The position numbers and the translations under genes are program-made. Below are positions 1-8,063 of a stretch of DNA of 44,868 bases, piece by piece. Source of the stretch: Prevotella sp. CAG:1185 (GTDB lineage Bacteria; Bacteroidota; Bacteroidia; Bacteroidales; Bacteroidaceae); assembly GCA_000436695.1 (NCBI GenBank), contig HF992566.1, positions 1 through 44,868 of the forward strand, in the 5' to 3' direction. How positions within the stretch are numbered: position 1 is the first letter of the stretch; each line of letters opens with the position of its first letter. The notes beneath the pieces were generated by a model. It had not been told where the DNA came from. It did no database searches and saw only the letters and a list, made by a program, of their open reading frames with translations.

Positions 1-35
1 TATGGGAAAATTTCTTTGGACAGTAGTGATATAGA

Positions 36-65
36 AACAAAAAACCGCCGCTGAATCAGCGACGG
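36..65 (-). terminator. Rho-independent terminator of the MFS gene
   Basis: Read on the minus strand, a 10-bp stem (CCGTCGCTGA with TCAGCGGCGG, one G-U pair) includes the stop codon of the MFS gene and runs directly into a T-rich tract. The layout is that of an intrinsic terminator. Confidence 0.75.
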
Positions 66-1231
66 GTAAACAGCGTTACTGCAAGAGACGCAAGCGTAAG
101 ACATGCTCCTACGGTTACAACTCCTGCCCACGAAGCTGTATGCCAGCCCGTTCCGGCAAGAAATGTGCCGAGAGAGCCTCCTGCAAAGTATGTTGTCATG
201 AATATGGTGTTGACACGGTTTGACGCTCCGGGACATACCTCAAACATACTAGCCTGATTGCTGAGCTGTATGCACTGCATGCCGATGTCGATGATTATAA
301 CGCCTGCTATTATGCCCGCATAAGTATCACCAAAGAACAGCACAGATGCCCATGCCAACAGCATGAGTAGACAACCGATGAAATTAAAACGGCGCACCCC
401 AACGGTCTTGACATGCTTTCCGACTGACGAGGCGGTGAGCGCGCCGGCTATTCCGCAAAGGCCGAGTAGTCCCACTATATCACTGTCGGCATAAAACGGC
501 GCCTGAGCCATTTTGAACGAAAGACAGGCCCAAAGCGAAAGAAACGAACCGAAAGCCAGTCCGGCTCTTACTGAATAGATGCGCAACGCAGGATAATCAC
601 GCACAAGAGAGAAGAGCGAAGCCATAAGCTTTGCGTAAGAGCCCTTGAATGTGGGACGTATGTCCGGCAAAACCTTCATTACGACAAAGGCACAGACAAG
701 CATTAAACCTGAAGCAATGAAATACATTGCACGCCATCCGAGAAAGTCGCCTACCACACCACTGACAACACGCGAAGCAAGTATACCGGTAAGCAGACCC
801 GAAATGACAATACCCACATTGCGTCCTTTATGCTCCAGACGGGAGAACTGTGAAGCTATGGGCACGAATATCTGCGGAATCATTGAGCCGACACCTGTTA
901 GAAACGACGCTGCCCATATAACATATATATTGGCTGAACAGGCTATGACAAGAAGCGAAAACACAAGAACACAGAAGTTGACAAGCACTATGTTCTTACG
1001 CCTGCACAAATCTCCAAGAGGGACGATGCAAAGCAGTCCGACGGCATAGCCAACCTGGGTTATCATTGCTATGAGATTGGAACTGAATTCGCTCACGCCA
1101 AGGTCATGCCCTATCACGTTAAGCAGAGGCTGATTGTAATAAATGTTGGCAACAGACACACCTGCCACAATGGCAAGTGTCCACAATATTCGGGCGGGAA
1201 GTCCGCCGTTCTCTTTAAGCTCTACATTCAT
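56..1231 (-). CDS. MFS transporter, drug or metabolite exporter type
   Basis: This is an inner-membrane major facilitator superfamily protein of 391 aa, the usual length for a 12-helix carrier. The N-terminus carries a YYNQPLL motif in the first helix, as in YnfM-like exporters, and the loop after helix 2 has the MFS signature GDLCRRKNIVL (about residues 73-83). Hydrophobic segments run to the C-terminus. The substrate cannot be read from sequence; efflux of a small molecule or drug is a family-level inference. It lies downstream of trmB on the same strand, but a terminator separates them, so it depends on read-through or on a promoter I do not see. Its own terminator overlaps the stop codon. 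Confidence 0.85.
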   Translation of the reverse strand: MNVELKENGGLPARILWTLAIVAGVSVANIYYNQPLLNVIGHDLGVSEFSSNLIAMITQVGYAVGLLCIVPLGDLCRRKNIVLVNFCVLVFSLLVIACSANIYVIWAASFLTGVGSMIPQIFVPIASQFSRLEHKGRNVGIVISGLLTGILASRVVSGVVGDFLGWRAMYFIASGLMLVCAFVVMKVLPDIRPTFKGSYAKLMASLFSLVRDYPALRIYSVRAGLAFGSFLSLWACLSFKMAQAPFYADSDIVGLLGLCGIAGALTASSVGKHVKTVGVRRFNFIGCLLMLLAWASVLFFGDTYAGIIAGVIIIDIGMQCIQLSNQASMFEVCPGASNRVNTIFMTTYFAGGSLGTFLAGTGWHTASWAGVVTVGACLTLASLAVTLFTRR

Positions 1232-1240
1232 TTTTATAAT

Positions 1241-1277
1241 AAAAAAATTAATGCCTGTAACACTATCTTACAGGCAT
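1241..1277 (-). terminator. Terminator between trmB and the MFS gene
   Basis: A perfect 10-bp inverted repeat (ATGCCTGTAA at 1251-1260, TTACAGGCAT at 1268-1277) with a 7-nt loop is followed on the minus strand by TAATTTTTTTATT. It should end trmB transcription. As a perfect dyad just upstream of the MFS start it could also be an operator; the T-tract favours a terminator. Confidence 0.7.
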
Positions 1278-1309
1278 ATCATTGACATTAATAATAAAAA
1301 GTTAAGCCC

Positions 1310-2080
1310 TTACTTGCGCATATCAACACCGCTGCGGCGCGTGCGCTTATAGCTGCGGTAGTCGTCTACGGGTATTTCTACGTCCGGCTCTTCCATATCG
1401 CCGTCTGCCGGCAGACGGAACTTCATATACTTGATGTTGAGTCCGCGCTCAATCCACTGACTTTCATAATATGTCTGAATTGAAAGTATGCGCATTGTGT
1501 CGGCATCAAGTCCTTCGGCATGATAAAGGTCTGTAGTGGAGAACAGCAACGGGAAAGAGTTGCGCTCAACCATATAAGTAGTATAAGTAAAGAGGAAATT
1601 GCTGTCTGTCTTGACATGAACGATGCCTCCGTCAACGAGGAAACGGCGATAACGCTCCATGAAATATGTACTTGTAAGGCGCTTACGCACATTCTTCATC
1701 TGAGGATCACTGAACGTGAGCCAAATCTCCTGCACCTCGTCATGACCGAAGAAACGGTCGATAATCTCGATGTTTGTACGAAGGAAAGCCACATTCTTCA
1801 GTCCGTCGTTAAGAGCCTGCGTTGCTCCTGTCCACATACGCGCGCCCTTGATGTCGACACCGATAAAATTAACGTCGGGATATAACTTTGCCAGTTCTAC
1901 TGTGTATTCGCCCTTGCCGCATCCAAGCTCAAGCACGATAGGGTTGTCATTGTGGAAATACATGTCGCGCCAATGGCCCTTCATGTCAAAAGGTACGTTC
2001 TCGACAACCGAATAGGGATATTGAAAAACATTCTCATATTTCGCCATGTCGGCGAACTTAGCCAATTTTCCTTTGCTCAT
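1310..2080 (-). CDS. trmB: tRNA (guanine-N7-)-methyltransferase
   Basis: TrmB uses S-adenosylmethionine to make m7G at position 46 in the variable loop of tRNAs in the cytoplasm. The 256-aa protein has the class I methyltransferase motif VLELGCGKGEYT (about residues 49-60), the acidic motif IGVDIKGARMW after the second strand, and LTFSDPQMK where most TrmB proteins carry FPDPWPK. The start MSKGKLAKF follows an AT-rich spacer. It is followed by a terminator and preceded by a palindromic repeat island, so it is probably transcribed alone or by read-through from ilvE. Confidence 0.9.
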   Translation of the reverse strand: MSKGKLAKFADMAKYENVFQYPYSVVENVPFDMKGHWRDMYFHNDNPIVLELGCGKGEYTVELAKLYPDVNFIGVDIKGARMWTGATQALNDGLKNVAFLRTNIEIIDRFFGHDEVQEIWLTFSDPQMKNVRKRLTSTYFMERYRRFLVDGGIVHVKTDSNFLFTYTTYMVERNSFPLLFSTTDLYHAEGLDADTMRILSIQTYYESQWIERGLNIKYMKFRLPADGDMEEPDVEIPVDDYRSYKRTRRSGVDMRK

Positions 2081-2092
2081 CTTAAGTTAATT

Positions 2093-2189
2093 CATAATCC
2101 ATAATTCATAAATCATAATTATTTGTCAATAGACAGACTATTGATAATCAAAAAAATAGCCAATTATGAATTATGAACTACGGATTATG
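2093..2189. repeat. Large AT-rich palindrome built from ATTCATAA-type units
   Basis: Two 28-nt arms (2093-2120 and 2162-2189) are inverted copies matching at 25 of 28 positions, and each arm is made of repeated units such as CATAATTCATAAATC. The 41-nt centre holds a second perfect dyad (TCAATAG/CTATTGA). A further 14-bp palindrome, TAATTTATAAATTA, lies just before the ilvE stop. The element fills the ilvE-trmB gap. It may act as a terminator or be a genome-wide intergenic repeat. Confidence 0.75.
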
Positions 2190-2219
2190 GATTTGTAATT
2201 TATAAATTATGAATTAAAA

Positions 2220-3242
2220 TTATTCAATCACCACCTTAGTCCAGTTGTGGATGTCAGGCTCTGTGCCATACTGTATGCCGCGCAGCTTGTTGTAAAGCTT
2301 TGTGCTGACAGGTCCCGGTTTGCCGTCCTTGCTTATTACATAGCTCTTCTTGTTCTCAAGGTCGTCAATCTTAGAAATAGGACTGATAACGGCAGCTGTA
2401 CCGCAGGCTCCAGCCTCCTCGAATGTAGCCAGTTCTTCCTCAGGTATCTGACGGCGCTCAACCTTCATGCCCATATCTTCAGCAAGCTGCATGAGGCTCT
2501 TGTTGGTGATACTCGGCAGAATACTGGTAGACTTAGGAGTAACGTATGTGTTGTCTTTTATACCGAAGAAATTGGCAGCACCACACTCGTCCATATATTT
2601 CTTTTCCTTTGCGTCGAGATAGAATTCGCAAGCATATCCAAGGTCGTGAGCCATCTTGTTGGCGCGCAGAGAAGCAGCATAGTTGCCGCCTACCTTATAG
2701 ATACCAGTGCCGAGAGGAGCCGAACGGTCGAACTCACGGATTATAACATAAGGATTAGTTGCAAATCCGCCCTTGAAATAAGGACCTACAGGAGTAACAA
2801 ATATCATGAAAAGATACTCTGTAGCAGGATGAACACCCACCTGTGCAGACATACCTACAAGCAGCGGACGGATGTAAAGAGTTGCACCACTCTCATAAGT
2901 AGGAATATATTCCTGGTTGAGACGTACTACCTTGGTAACCATTTCCTCAAAAAGCTCTGTCGGTACTTCAGGCATAAGGATGCCGCGGCATGTGCTCTGA
3001 AGACGTGCAGCATTCTCGTCCATACGGAAGACGCGAACCTTTCCGTCAGGACAACGGTAAGCCTTGAGTCCCTCAAATGCTTCCTGACCGTAGTGAAGAC
3101 ACGTAGCAGCCATGTGCATCTTTATATATTCGTCGGAGCAAACTTCAATCTCGCCCCACTTGCCGTCGCGATAATAGCAACGCACATTATAGTCTGTCGG
3201 AATGTAACCGAAAGGCAATTTCGCCCAATCCAGATTTTTCAT
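2220..3242 (-). CDS. ilvE: Branched-chain amino acid aminotransferase
   Basis: A fold-type IV PLP enzyme that transfers amino groups between glutamate and the keto acids of Leu, Ile and Val. The chosen Met (MKNLDWAKLPFGY) gives 340 aa, the normal length. An upstream in-frame Met eight codons earlier would add MYFKNNKI, which is not typical. The PLP lysine is in GIYKVGGNYAAS (K183) and the conserved acidic site is DECGAANFFG (E219). EAFEGLKAYR near residues 54-63 and FEEAGACGTAA near the end are also family motifs. The gene has a 90-nt structured leader with a possible leader peptide, described separately. No other branched-chain biosynthesis gene is in the window. Confidence 0.93.
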   Translation of the reverse strand: MKNLDWAKLPFGYIPTDYNVRCYYRDGKWGEIEVCSDEYIKMHMAATCLHYGQEAFEGLKAYRCPDGKVRVFRMDENAARLQSTCRGILMPEVPTELFEEMVTKVVRLNQEYIPTYESGATLYIRPLLVGMSAQVGVHPATEYLFMIFVTPVGPYFKGGFATNPYVIIREFDRSAPLGTGIYKVGGNYAASLRANKMAHDLGYACEFYLDAKEKKYMDECGAANFFGIKDNTYVTPKSTSILPSITNKSLMQLAEDMGMKVERRQIPEEELATFEEAGACGTAAVISPISKIDDLENKKSYVISKDGKPGPVSTKLYNKLRGIQYGTEPDIHNWTKVVIE

Positions 3243-3255
3243 AATTTTATTATTT

Positions 3256-3321
3256 TTAAAGTACACAATAAATTTTACTCAATAAAGAAAAGCCGTCGGA
3301 ATTAACCAAGTGTAAAGTCAT
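3256..3321 (-). CDS. Possible leader peptide of ilvE (21 aa)
   Basis: In the ilvE leader an ATG preceded by GGTGG opens a 21-codon frame, MTLHLVNSDGFSLLSKIYCVL, ending 13 nt before the ilvE start. Eight residues are Leu, Val or Ile, with a TTA-CAC-TTG-GTT cluster at codons 3-6. The ORF overlaps the distal strand of the leader hairpin, as expected for attenuation. AT-rich DNA often yields Leu/Ile codons by chance, so this is a hypothesis. Confidence 0.3.
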   Translation of the reverse strand: MTLHLVNSDGFSLLSKIYCVL

Positions 3322-3339
3322 CCACCGACTTACCAACGG
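3293..3339 (-). promoter_or_regulatory. Structured leader / possible attenuator of ilvE
   Basis: In the minus-strand transcript CCGUUGG (3339-3333) can pair with CCGACGG (3299-3293), including one G-U, and CUUUUCUUUAUU follows. Inside this stem a second hairpin, AAGUC/GACUU, can form. A paired stem followed by a U-rich tract ahead of an amino-acid gene resembles an attenuator, but the U-tract is interrupted and the enclosed loop is long. Confidence 0.4.
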
Positions 3340-3370
3340 CAAAAATAATAATAATATTACTAATCAGCAA
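3340..3370 (-). promoter_or_regulatory. Bacteroidetes-type promoter for ilvE
   Basis: On the minus strand TATTTTTG (3347-3340) matches the TAnnTTTG -7 consensus, with ATTG 17 nt upstream as a weak -33 element. Transcription would start near 3333, at the first base of the leader hairpin. Confidence 0.5.
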
Positions 3371-3434
3371 TTTTTATAGCTTAATTTATTAAAAACGTCA
3401 GATTTATGCCGCATAACAGCCTTTTCATGGCCGG

Positions 3435-3635
3435 TCAGTCGTTGCCTTCGTCCTGAAGTATTTTCTTAATATCGCTGTCAGCCCGGCTCAATTTGTCCTT
3501 ACACATTTTTATAAGTTTCTGAGCTGTCTTCAATTGTTGGCTCAGACTGTCAACATCAAGCTCGTTGTTCTCCATCTTGGCTACAATGTCTTCAAGCTGC
3601 CTTACAGCCTCTTCATATTTAATTTCTTTAGGCAT
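3435..3635 (-). CDS. xseB: Exodeoxyribonuclease VII small subunit
   Basis: A short helical protein of 66 aa that binds XseA to form exonuclease VII, which degrades single-stranded DNA to oligonucleotides. The family pattern YEEAVRQLEDIVAKMENNELDVDSL (residues 7-31) is obvious, followed by a second helix and an acidic tail. It starts 34 nt after the xseA stop in the same direction, so the two subunits are co-transcribed. Confidence 0.92.
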   Translation of the reverse strand: MPKEIKYEEAVRQLEDIVAKMENNELDVDSLSQQLKTAQKLIKMCKDKLSRADSDIKKILQDEGND

Positions 3636-3669
3636 ATTCTTTTATAATTTGTGTTTTATCTGTTTGTTT

Positions 3670-5007
3670 TTATTTACGATCATTTGTGTCACGTGCTTTA
3701 GAAGATTCTGACGAACGTACAACCGACACTGCCGAACCATCGGCAAAGCGTGTTTCTATCACGTCGCCTTTATCCAATACAGAAGCATCTGTGACGGCAC
3801 GGCCGTTATGGAGCGTGATTGAATAACCGCGCCGCAAAAGCAGAGCCGGATCTGATGCTGCCGCGCGCTGCTCTAAAAGTTGCACACGATGACTCTCAAC
3901 AAGAATACGGCGTGAAGCCAAAGGGGCAAGAGAGGCACCGATGGATTCGAGACGCGAGCGGCGCAAAGCCAGGCCTGAAGAAGCTGCTGCACAAAGTCGG
4001 CTGTAAAGCGACGACAACGCAGACTGACGTCTGGTTATGAACAGTGATGAGAGTGTAGGTATGTTTACCGAAAGATGTCCAAGACGCATCGACTCATAAT
4101 CAATACGCCGCCTTACGGCTGATGCTATGCGGTCTTGTGCCGCATTGATACGGTCGAGCACATGCTTCAGATTATCTATAAGAAAAGCCGCAGCCGCTGT
4201 AGGAGTCTTCACCCTTGTGTTGGCAACCATATCCAGCACCGACTCGTCGCGCTCATGACCTATACCGGTTATGACAGGAAGAGGAAAGTTGGCAACGTTC
4301 TCGGCAAGTGAAAGAGTGTCGAACCCTGAAAGGTCGCTTGTTGCTCCTCCGCCACGTATAATAACAACACAATCAAACAGTTCTGCACATTCGTTGATGC
4401 GGTTGAGCGCATCTATAATGCTCTGCTCCACCTGCTCGCCCTGCATGACAGCGGGAAAAAGTTCGACAATAAAGTCGAAACCATATACGTTGTTGCTCAA
4501 CTGATTACAAAAGTCGCCATAACCTGCCGCCGTGGCACTTGAAATTACGGCTATACGCTGTGCAAAAAGCGGAATGGAGAGTTCGCGGTTAAGGTCGAAA
4601 ACGCCCTCAGCCTTGAGTTTTCGTATAATTTCCATCCGCTTGCGTGCCATGTCGCCTAACGTAAAGGTAGGGTCGATGTCGGACACAATCCACGAAAATC
4701 CGTAATTCTCATGAAACTGCGCATGCACCTGTAATAGCACTTTCATGCCGGCATGAATACGCTCGCCGGTAACACGCTCAAAATGAGGACGCACAAGCGC
4801 CCATGTGCTGCGCCAGCACTTAGCCGAAGCACGGGCTACAGGCGTACTGCCAAATTCATCCTTCTGCACCAACTCCATATAGCAATGACCGGCCGACTCG
4901 CGCACATCTGCCAACTCAGCCTCAACCCAATAAGCGTCAGGCATGCCAAGTTCAATTACATCCCTGACCATTCTGTTGAGTTCCAGAAGCGATATGGTGT
5001 GTATCAT
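3670..5007 (-). CDS. xseA: Exodeoxyribonuclease VII large subunit
   Basis: Catalytic subunit of ExoVII, acting on single-stranded DNA in repair and recombination. The Met chosen here (MIHTISLLELNRMV) gives 445 aa and overlaps the preceding protease stop in an ATGA junction; the open frame extends 14 codons further but that part lies in the protease gene. An N-terminal OB-fold (about 1-100, with YWVEAELADV) precedes the catalytic domain, which has AVISSATAAGYGDF, IIRGGGATSDLSGFD, ITGIGHERDESVLDMVA and RVKTPTAAAAF. A coiled-coil region rich in Arg/Leu follows. The coupling to a secreted protease is unusual. Confidence 0.93.
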   Translation of the reverse strand: MIHTISLLELNRMVRDVIELGMPDAYWVEAELADVRESAGHCYMELVQKDEFGSTPVARASAKCWRSTWALVRPHFERVTGERIHAGMKVLLQVHAQFHENYGFSWIVSDIDPTFTLGDMARKRMEIIRKLKAEGVFDLNRELSIPLFAQRIAVISSATAAGYGDFCNQLSNNVYGFDFIVELFPAVMQGEQVEQSIIDALNRINECAELFDCVVIIRGGGATSDLSGFDTLSLAENVANFPLPVITGIGHERDESVLDMVANTRVKTPTAAAAFLIDNLKHVLDRINAAQDRIASAVRRRIDYESMRLGHLSVNIPTLSSLFITRRQSALSSLYSRLCAAASSGLALRRSRLESIGASLAPLASRRILVESHRVQLLEQRAAASDPALLLRRGYSITLHNGRAVTDASVLDKGDVIETRFADGSAVSVVRSSESSKARDTNDRK

Positions 5008-6422
5008 TTTGAATGATTTTGCAGTTTTGTAGCGGCATAGGCACGCCAAAAATCAGGAATGCCATAACCATAGATATTGTCGGGTGTTGAATAATTGTCA
5101 GCACAGCGTCTTACTATATCAATAATCTCAAGTGCTGTCTTGTCGCGCAAAGCCTGCCAAAGACAAGCCACCATACCCGACACTATAGGAGCAGAAAAAG
5201 ACGTTCCCATATCTTTTATAATTGTACCACGACCGGTAATCACAGAAGCAGGACTGCCCAAAGCCATAATGTCGGGCTTGACACGGTCGTCGGCAGTAGG
5301 TCCTATGCTGCTGAACGAAGCATTACGACGGTTAGGACTAACCGCACCGACAGTCAAAATATCGTCGGCATCAGCAGGCACATTTATTTTTTTCCAAGAT
5401 GACATTCCGTCGTTTCCGGCACTGTTGACAAGAATCATTCCCTTTGACGCCAACATTGATGCCGTGGCAGAAATAAAGGATGTATGACCGTCAAGCTGTG
5501 AATATTTATAATTATACGAACTGTCATCAAAATCATGAAAGCCAAGAGAACTACTGATGATATCAACTCCTACGCTGTCGGCAAACTCAGCGGCTTCAGC
5601 CCAATAGTCTTCCTCAGCCGGACTCTCTGTCAATTCATCCTCACATCTCAACAGCCAATAAGAAGCATCCGGAGCTGTGCCAACAAACACATAAGGCTCT
5701 CTGACGGCCATGACAGACAATACTTTTGTGCCGTGCTCCATTTCCTTGAACACGCTTTTTGACTTTGGAACCACAAAATCAGCCCACCCGACAATGTTGA
5801 CATTCTGCATACACGGAATAAGGTCGGCATTCATAAATCCGGCGTCAAGTATGGCTATGGTGATACCTTTACCCGTAAAGCCATGATTATGCATGCGCAC
5901 ACCGCCAATCATCTCAACCTGTTCGCGCGTAACGCCATAATAGCTCTGCGCCACAGTGTCCCAGCGGTTGAAATCAGTGTGATACTTCATCCTTGGTGAA
6001 ACAGAATTGATTGAATCGGGAGATGTCCATACTAGAGATATACTTTTCACGCATGACAGCGAAGAAAGTCTTTTGACAAGTTCGGGAATTTTACTGCGCA
6101 CAAGCAGTGTGTTGTTCCATTTGCTATGACCGACAACTTGAACATCTTCAGAATTAATAGCTGTAATATAAGCAGGGTTTATCGGAAGATCAGTAGAATC
6201 GACAGACAAATGCTGGCGTGTCCGTCGGGCTATAGACTTTGACGACAAAAATTCTTCGGGATGGTCAAGAGTGTATGGTGTGCCGTTTTTATCAGTAAGC
6301 GCCACACGATACATGTAAGTTTTACCGCCAGGATATTTTATTTTCTTCACCCTGTCCGTGCCAAAAGCAAACGAAATTACGGCAAACGCTGAAAGCATGA
6401 AAATAAGTATATATTTTTTCAT
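5004..6422 (-). CDS. Secreted subtilisin-like (S8) serine protease
   Basis: A 472-aa exported peptidase. With the start at MKKYILIFML the N-terminus is a clean signal peptide; the promoter predicts transcription from about 6440, leaving only 3 nt before the longer-frame Met at 6437 but 18 nt before this one. About 150 residues without a clear family precede the S8 domain, which has Asp193 (ILDAGF), His230 (EHGTKV), Asn337 (NSAGND) and Ser408 (GTSFSAP), the full catalytic set. The protein ends soon after the catalytic domain and I see no type IX C-terminal sorting domain, so it is probably periplasmic or lipid-independent. Its stop overlaps the xseA start. Confidence 0.88.
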   Translation of the reverse strand: MKKYILIFMLSAFAVISFAFGTDRVKKIKYPGGKTYMYRVALTDKNGTPYTLDHPEEFLSSKSIARRTRQHLSVDSTDLPINPAYITAINSEDVQVVGHSKWNNTLLVRSKIPELVKRLSSLSCVKSISLVWTSPDSINSVSPRMKYHTDFNRWDTVAQSYYGVTREQVEMIGGVRMHNHGFTGKGITIAILDAGFMNADLIPCMQNVNIVGWADFVVPKSKSVFKEMEHGTKVLSVMAVREPYVFVGTAPDASYWLLRCEDELTESPAEEDYWAEAAEFADSVGVDIISSSLGFHDFDDSSYNYKYSQLDGHTSFISATASMLASKGMILVNSAGNDGMSSWKKINVPADADDILTVGAVSPNRRNASFSSIGPTADDRVKPDIMALGSPASVITGRGTIIKDMGTSFSAPIVSGMVACLWQALRDKTALEIIDIVRRCADNYSTPDNIYGYGIPDFWRAYAATKLQNHSK

Positions 6423-6445
6423 ATTCCACATTTTCAATGAATATG

Positions 6446-6476
6446 CAAAGTTAGCTCTTTTAAGCGTAAACGCAAA
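6446..6476 (-). promoter_or_regulatory. Promoter for the S8 protease-xseA-xseB operon
   Basis: On the minus strand TTTG (6476-6473), exactly 19 nt, then TAACTTTG (6453-6446): a full match to the Bacteroidetes housekeeping consensus. It diverges from the MATE promoter. Confidence 0.8.
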
Positions 6477-6618
6477 AACTATAGAGTTTTATTTTCATGT
6501 TTTTGAGCTATACACTGAAAAGTAAACAATACTTAAGTACAAAGATGTAAATATAGCATCAAAAACGACAAAAACATAACGAAGGAACAAATAAAAACTG
6601 CTTTTTGCAACATTTTAC

Positions 6619-6649
6619 TTTGTAATTAAGCCAACAAGCAGTAACTTTG
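6619..6649 (+). promoter_or_regulatory. Promoter for the MATE operon
   Basis: TTTG (6619-6622), 19 nt, TAACTTTG (6642-6649): a full consensus match. Transcription should begin near 6656, about 19 nt before the MATE start codon. Confidence 0.82.
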
Positions 6650-6674
6650 CACATAATAAGATTGGTATTACGCT

Positions 6675-8063
6675 ATGGATAATAAACAAGCAACACTGGA
6701 ACTGGGTACAAAACCGGTAGGCAAACTGCTCATGCAGTATGCCCTTCCTGCCATCATAGCGATGACGGCAGCTTCGCTTTATAACATGATCGACAGTATT
6801 TTCATCGGTCAGGGTGTAGGCCCGCTGGCAATTTCAGGACTGGCCATCACATTTCCTCTAATGAACCTTTCAGCTGCATTTGGAGCAGCCGTTGGAATAG
6901 GTTCTTCAACGTGTATATCCGTAAAACTTGGACAAAAAGACTATCGTAAAGCAGAACTCATCTTCGGCAACAGTATTGTGCTGAACATCATTGTCGGAAT
7001 TCTGTTTGGAGGGATATCACTGATATTTCTAGACCCGATACTTTACTTCTTCGGCGCTAGTGAAAACACAATACCTTATGCCCGTGAATACATGTTTGTA
7101 GTGTTGGCAGGAAACGTATTTTCACAGACATTCTTCGGCATGAATGCAGTATTGCGTGCTGTGGGCAAGCCCCGCCACGCCATGTTTGCCACAATGTCGT
7201 CAGTTGTGCTCAACACCATTCTTGCTCCGATATTCATATGGCCAATGAATCTTGGTATTCAAGGAGCGGCATACGCAACAGTCATTTCACAGATGGTTTC
7301 ACTGGCATGGCAGCTGTGGCTGTTCCGCAACCCTAAAGAGATTGTCCACTTTAAGAAAGGAATATATAAACTCAGAAGCAACATCCTGAAAAATATTGCC
7401 GGCATCGGCATGTCACCATTTGCCATGAACGTGTGCGCCTGTATCGTAGTGATATTCATCAACACGAGTCTTTACAAATATGGAGGCGACATGGCAGTAG
7501 GCGCATATGGAATTGCAAACAAAGTAGCCTTCGTATTTATCATGGTAACCATGGGACTTAACCAAGGTATGCTTCCAATCGCAGGATATAATTATGGCGC
7601 CCAAAAATTCGACAGACTTATAAGAGTGCTCAAATGTGCCATAATTGCAGGAACAGCCATAACAACAACCGGATTTCTGATTGTACACATATTCCCGTAT
7701 CAGTGCGCACGCCTGTTTACAACCGACCCTGAACTGATAGAAAAAGCAATGAGGGCCATAAAGATAAACATGCTTGCCTTCCCGTTTGTTGGATGTCAGA
7801 TGGTAATAACAAACTTTTTCCAAAGTATCGGCAAAGCCAAGATAAGCATATTTCTGTCATTGTCAAGACAGATGCTGTTTCTGCTGCCGCTACTAATAAT
7901 ATTACCACGAATCTTCAAACTTGATGGTGTGTGGATGTCACTGCCGACAGCAGACACTATAGCCTCTATCATGGCTATAATCATGATGATGAAATATATG
8001 AGAAAATTCAAAAAACAACATAATGCCTTAGCTTATGGAAACAAAGAAGAAAATAATAATTAG
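6675..8063 (+). CDS. MATE family efflux transporter
   Basis: A 462-aa inner-membrane antiporter of the multidrug and toxic compound extrusion family, expected to use Na+ or H+ to expel organic cations or other small molecules. The N-terminal ELGTKPVGKLLMQYALPAI and YNMIDSIFIGQGVG are typical of the bacterial MATE/DinF-NorM group. GLNQGMLPIAGYNYGAQ, near the start of the second half, is the mirrored family motif. About 12 helices are visible and the tail is Lys/Asn-rich and cytoplasmic. The gene has its own strong promoter and its last 29 bp overlap the next gene, which implies coupling. The substrate is unknown. Confidence 0.92.
   Translation: MDNKQATLELGTKPVGKLLMQYALPAIIAMTAASLYNMIDSIFIGQGVGPLAISGLAITFPLMNLSAAFGAAVGIGSSTCISVKLGQKDYRKAELIFGNSIVLNIIVGILFGGISLIFLDPILYFFGASENTIPYAREYMFVVLAGNVFSQTFFGMNAVLRAVGKPRHAMFATMSSVVLNTILAPIFIWPMNLGIQGAAYATVISQMVSLAWQLWLFRNPKEIVHFKKGIYKLRSNILKNIAGIGMSPFAMNVCACIVVIFINTSLYKYGGDMAVGAYGIANKVAFVFIMVTMGLNQGMLPIAGYNYGAQKFDRLIRVLKCAIIAGTAITTTGFLIVHIFPYQCARLFTTDPELIEKAMRAIKINMLAFPFVGCQMVITNFFQSIGKAKISIFLSLSRQMLFLLPLLIILPRIFKLDGVWMSLPTADTIASIMAIIMMMKYMRKFKKQHNALAYGNKEENNN

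Noticed and set aside
2247..3305. 352-codon plus-strand frame opposite ilvE
   Set aside because: It mirrors a well-supported ilvE gene; the antisense translation has no family motif and a typical shadow composition.
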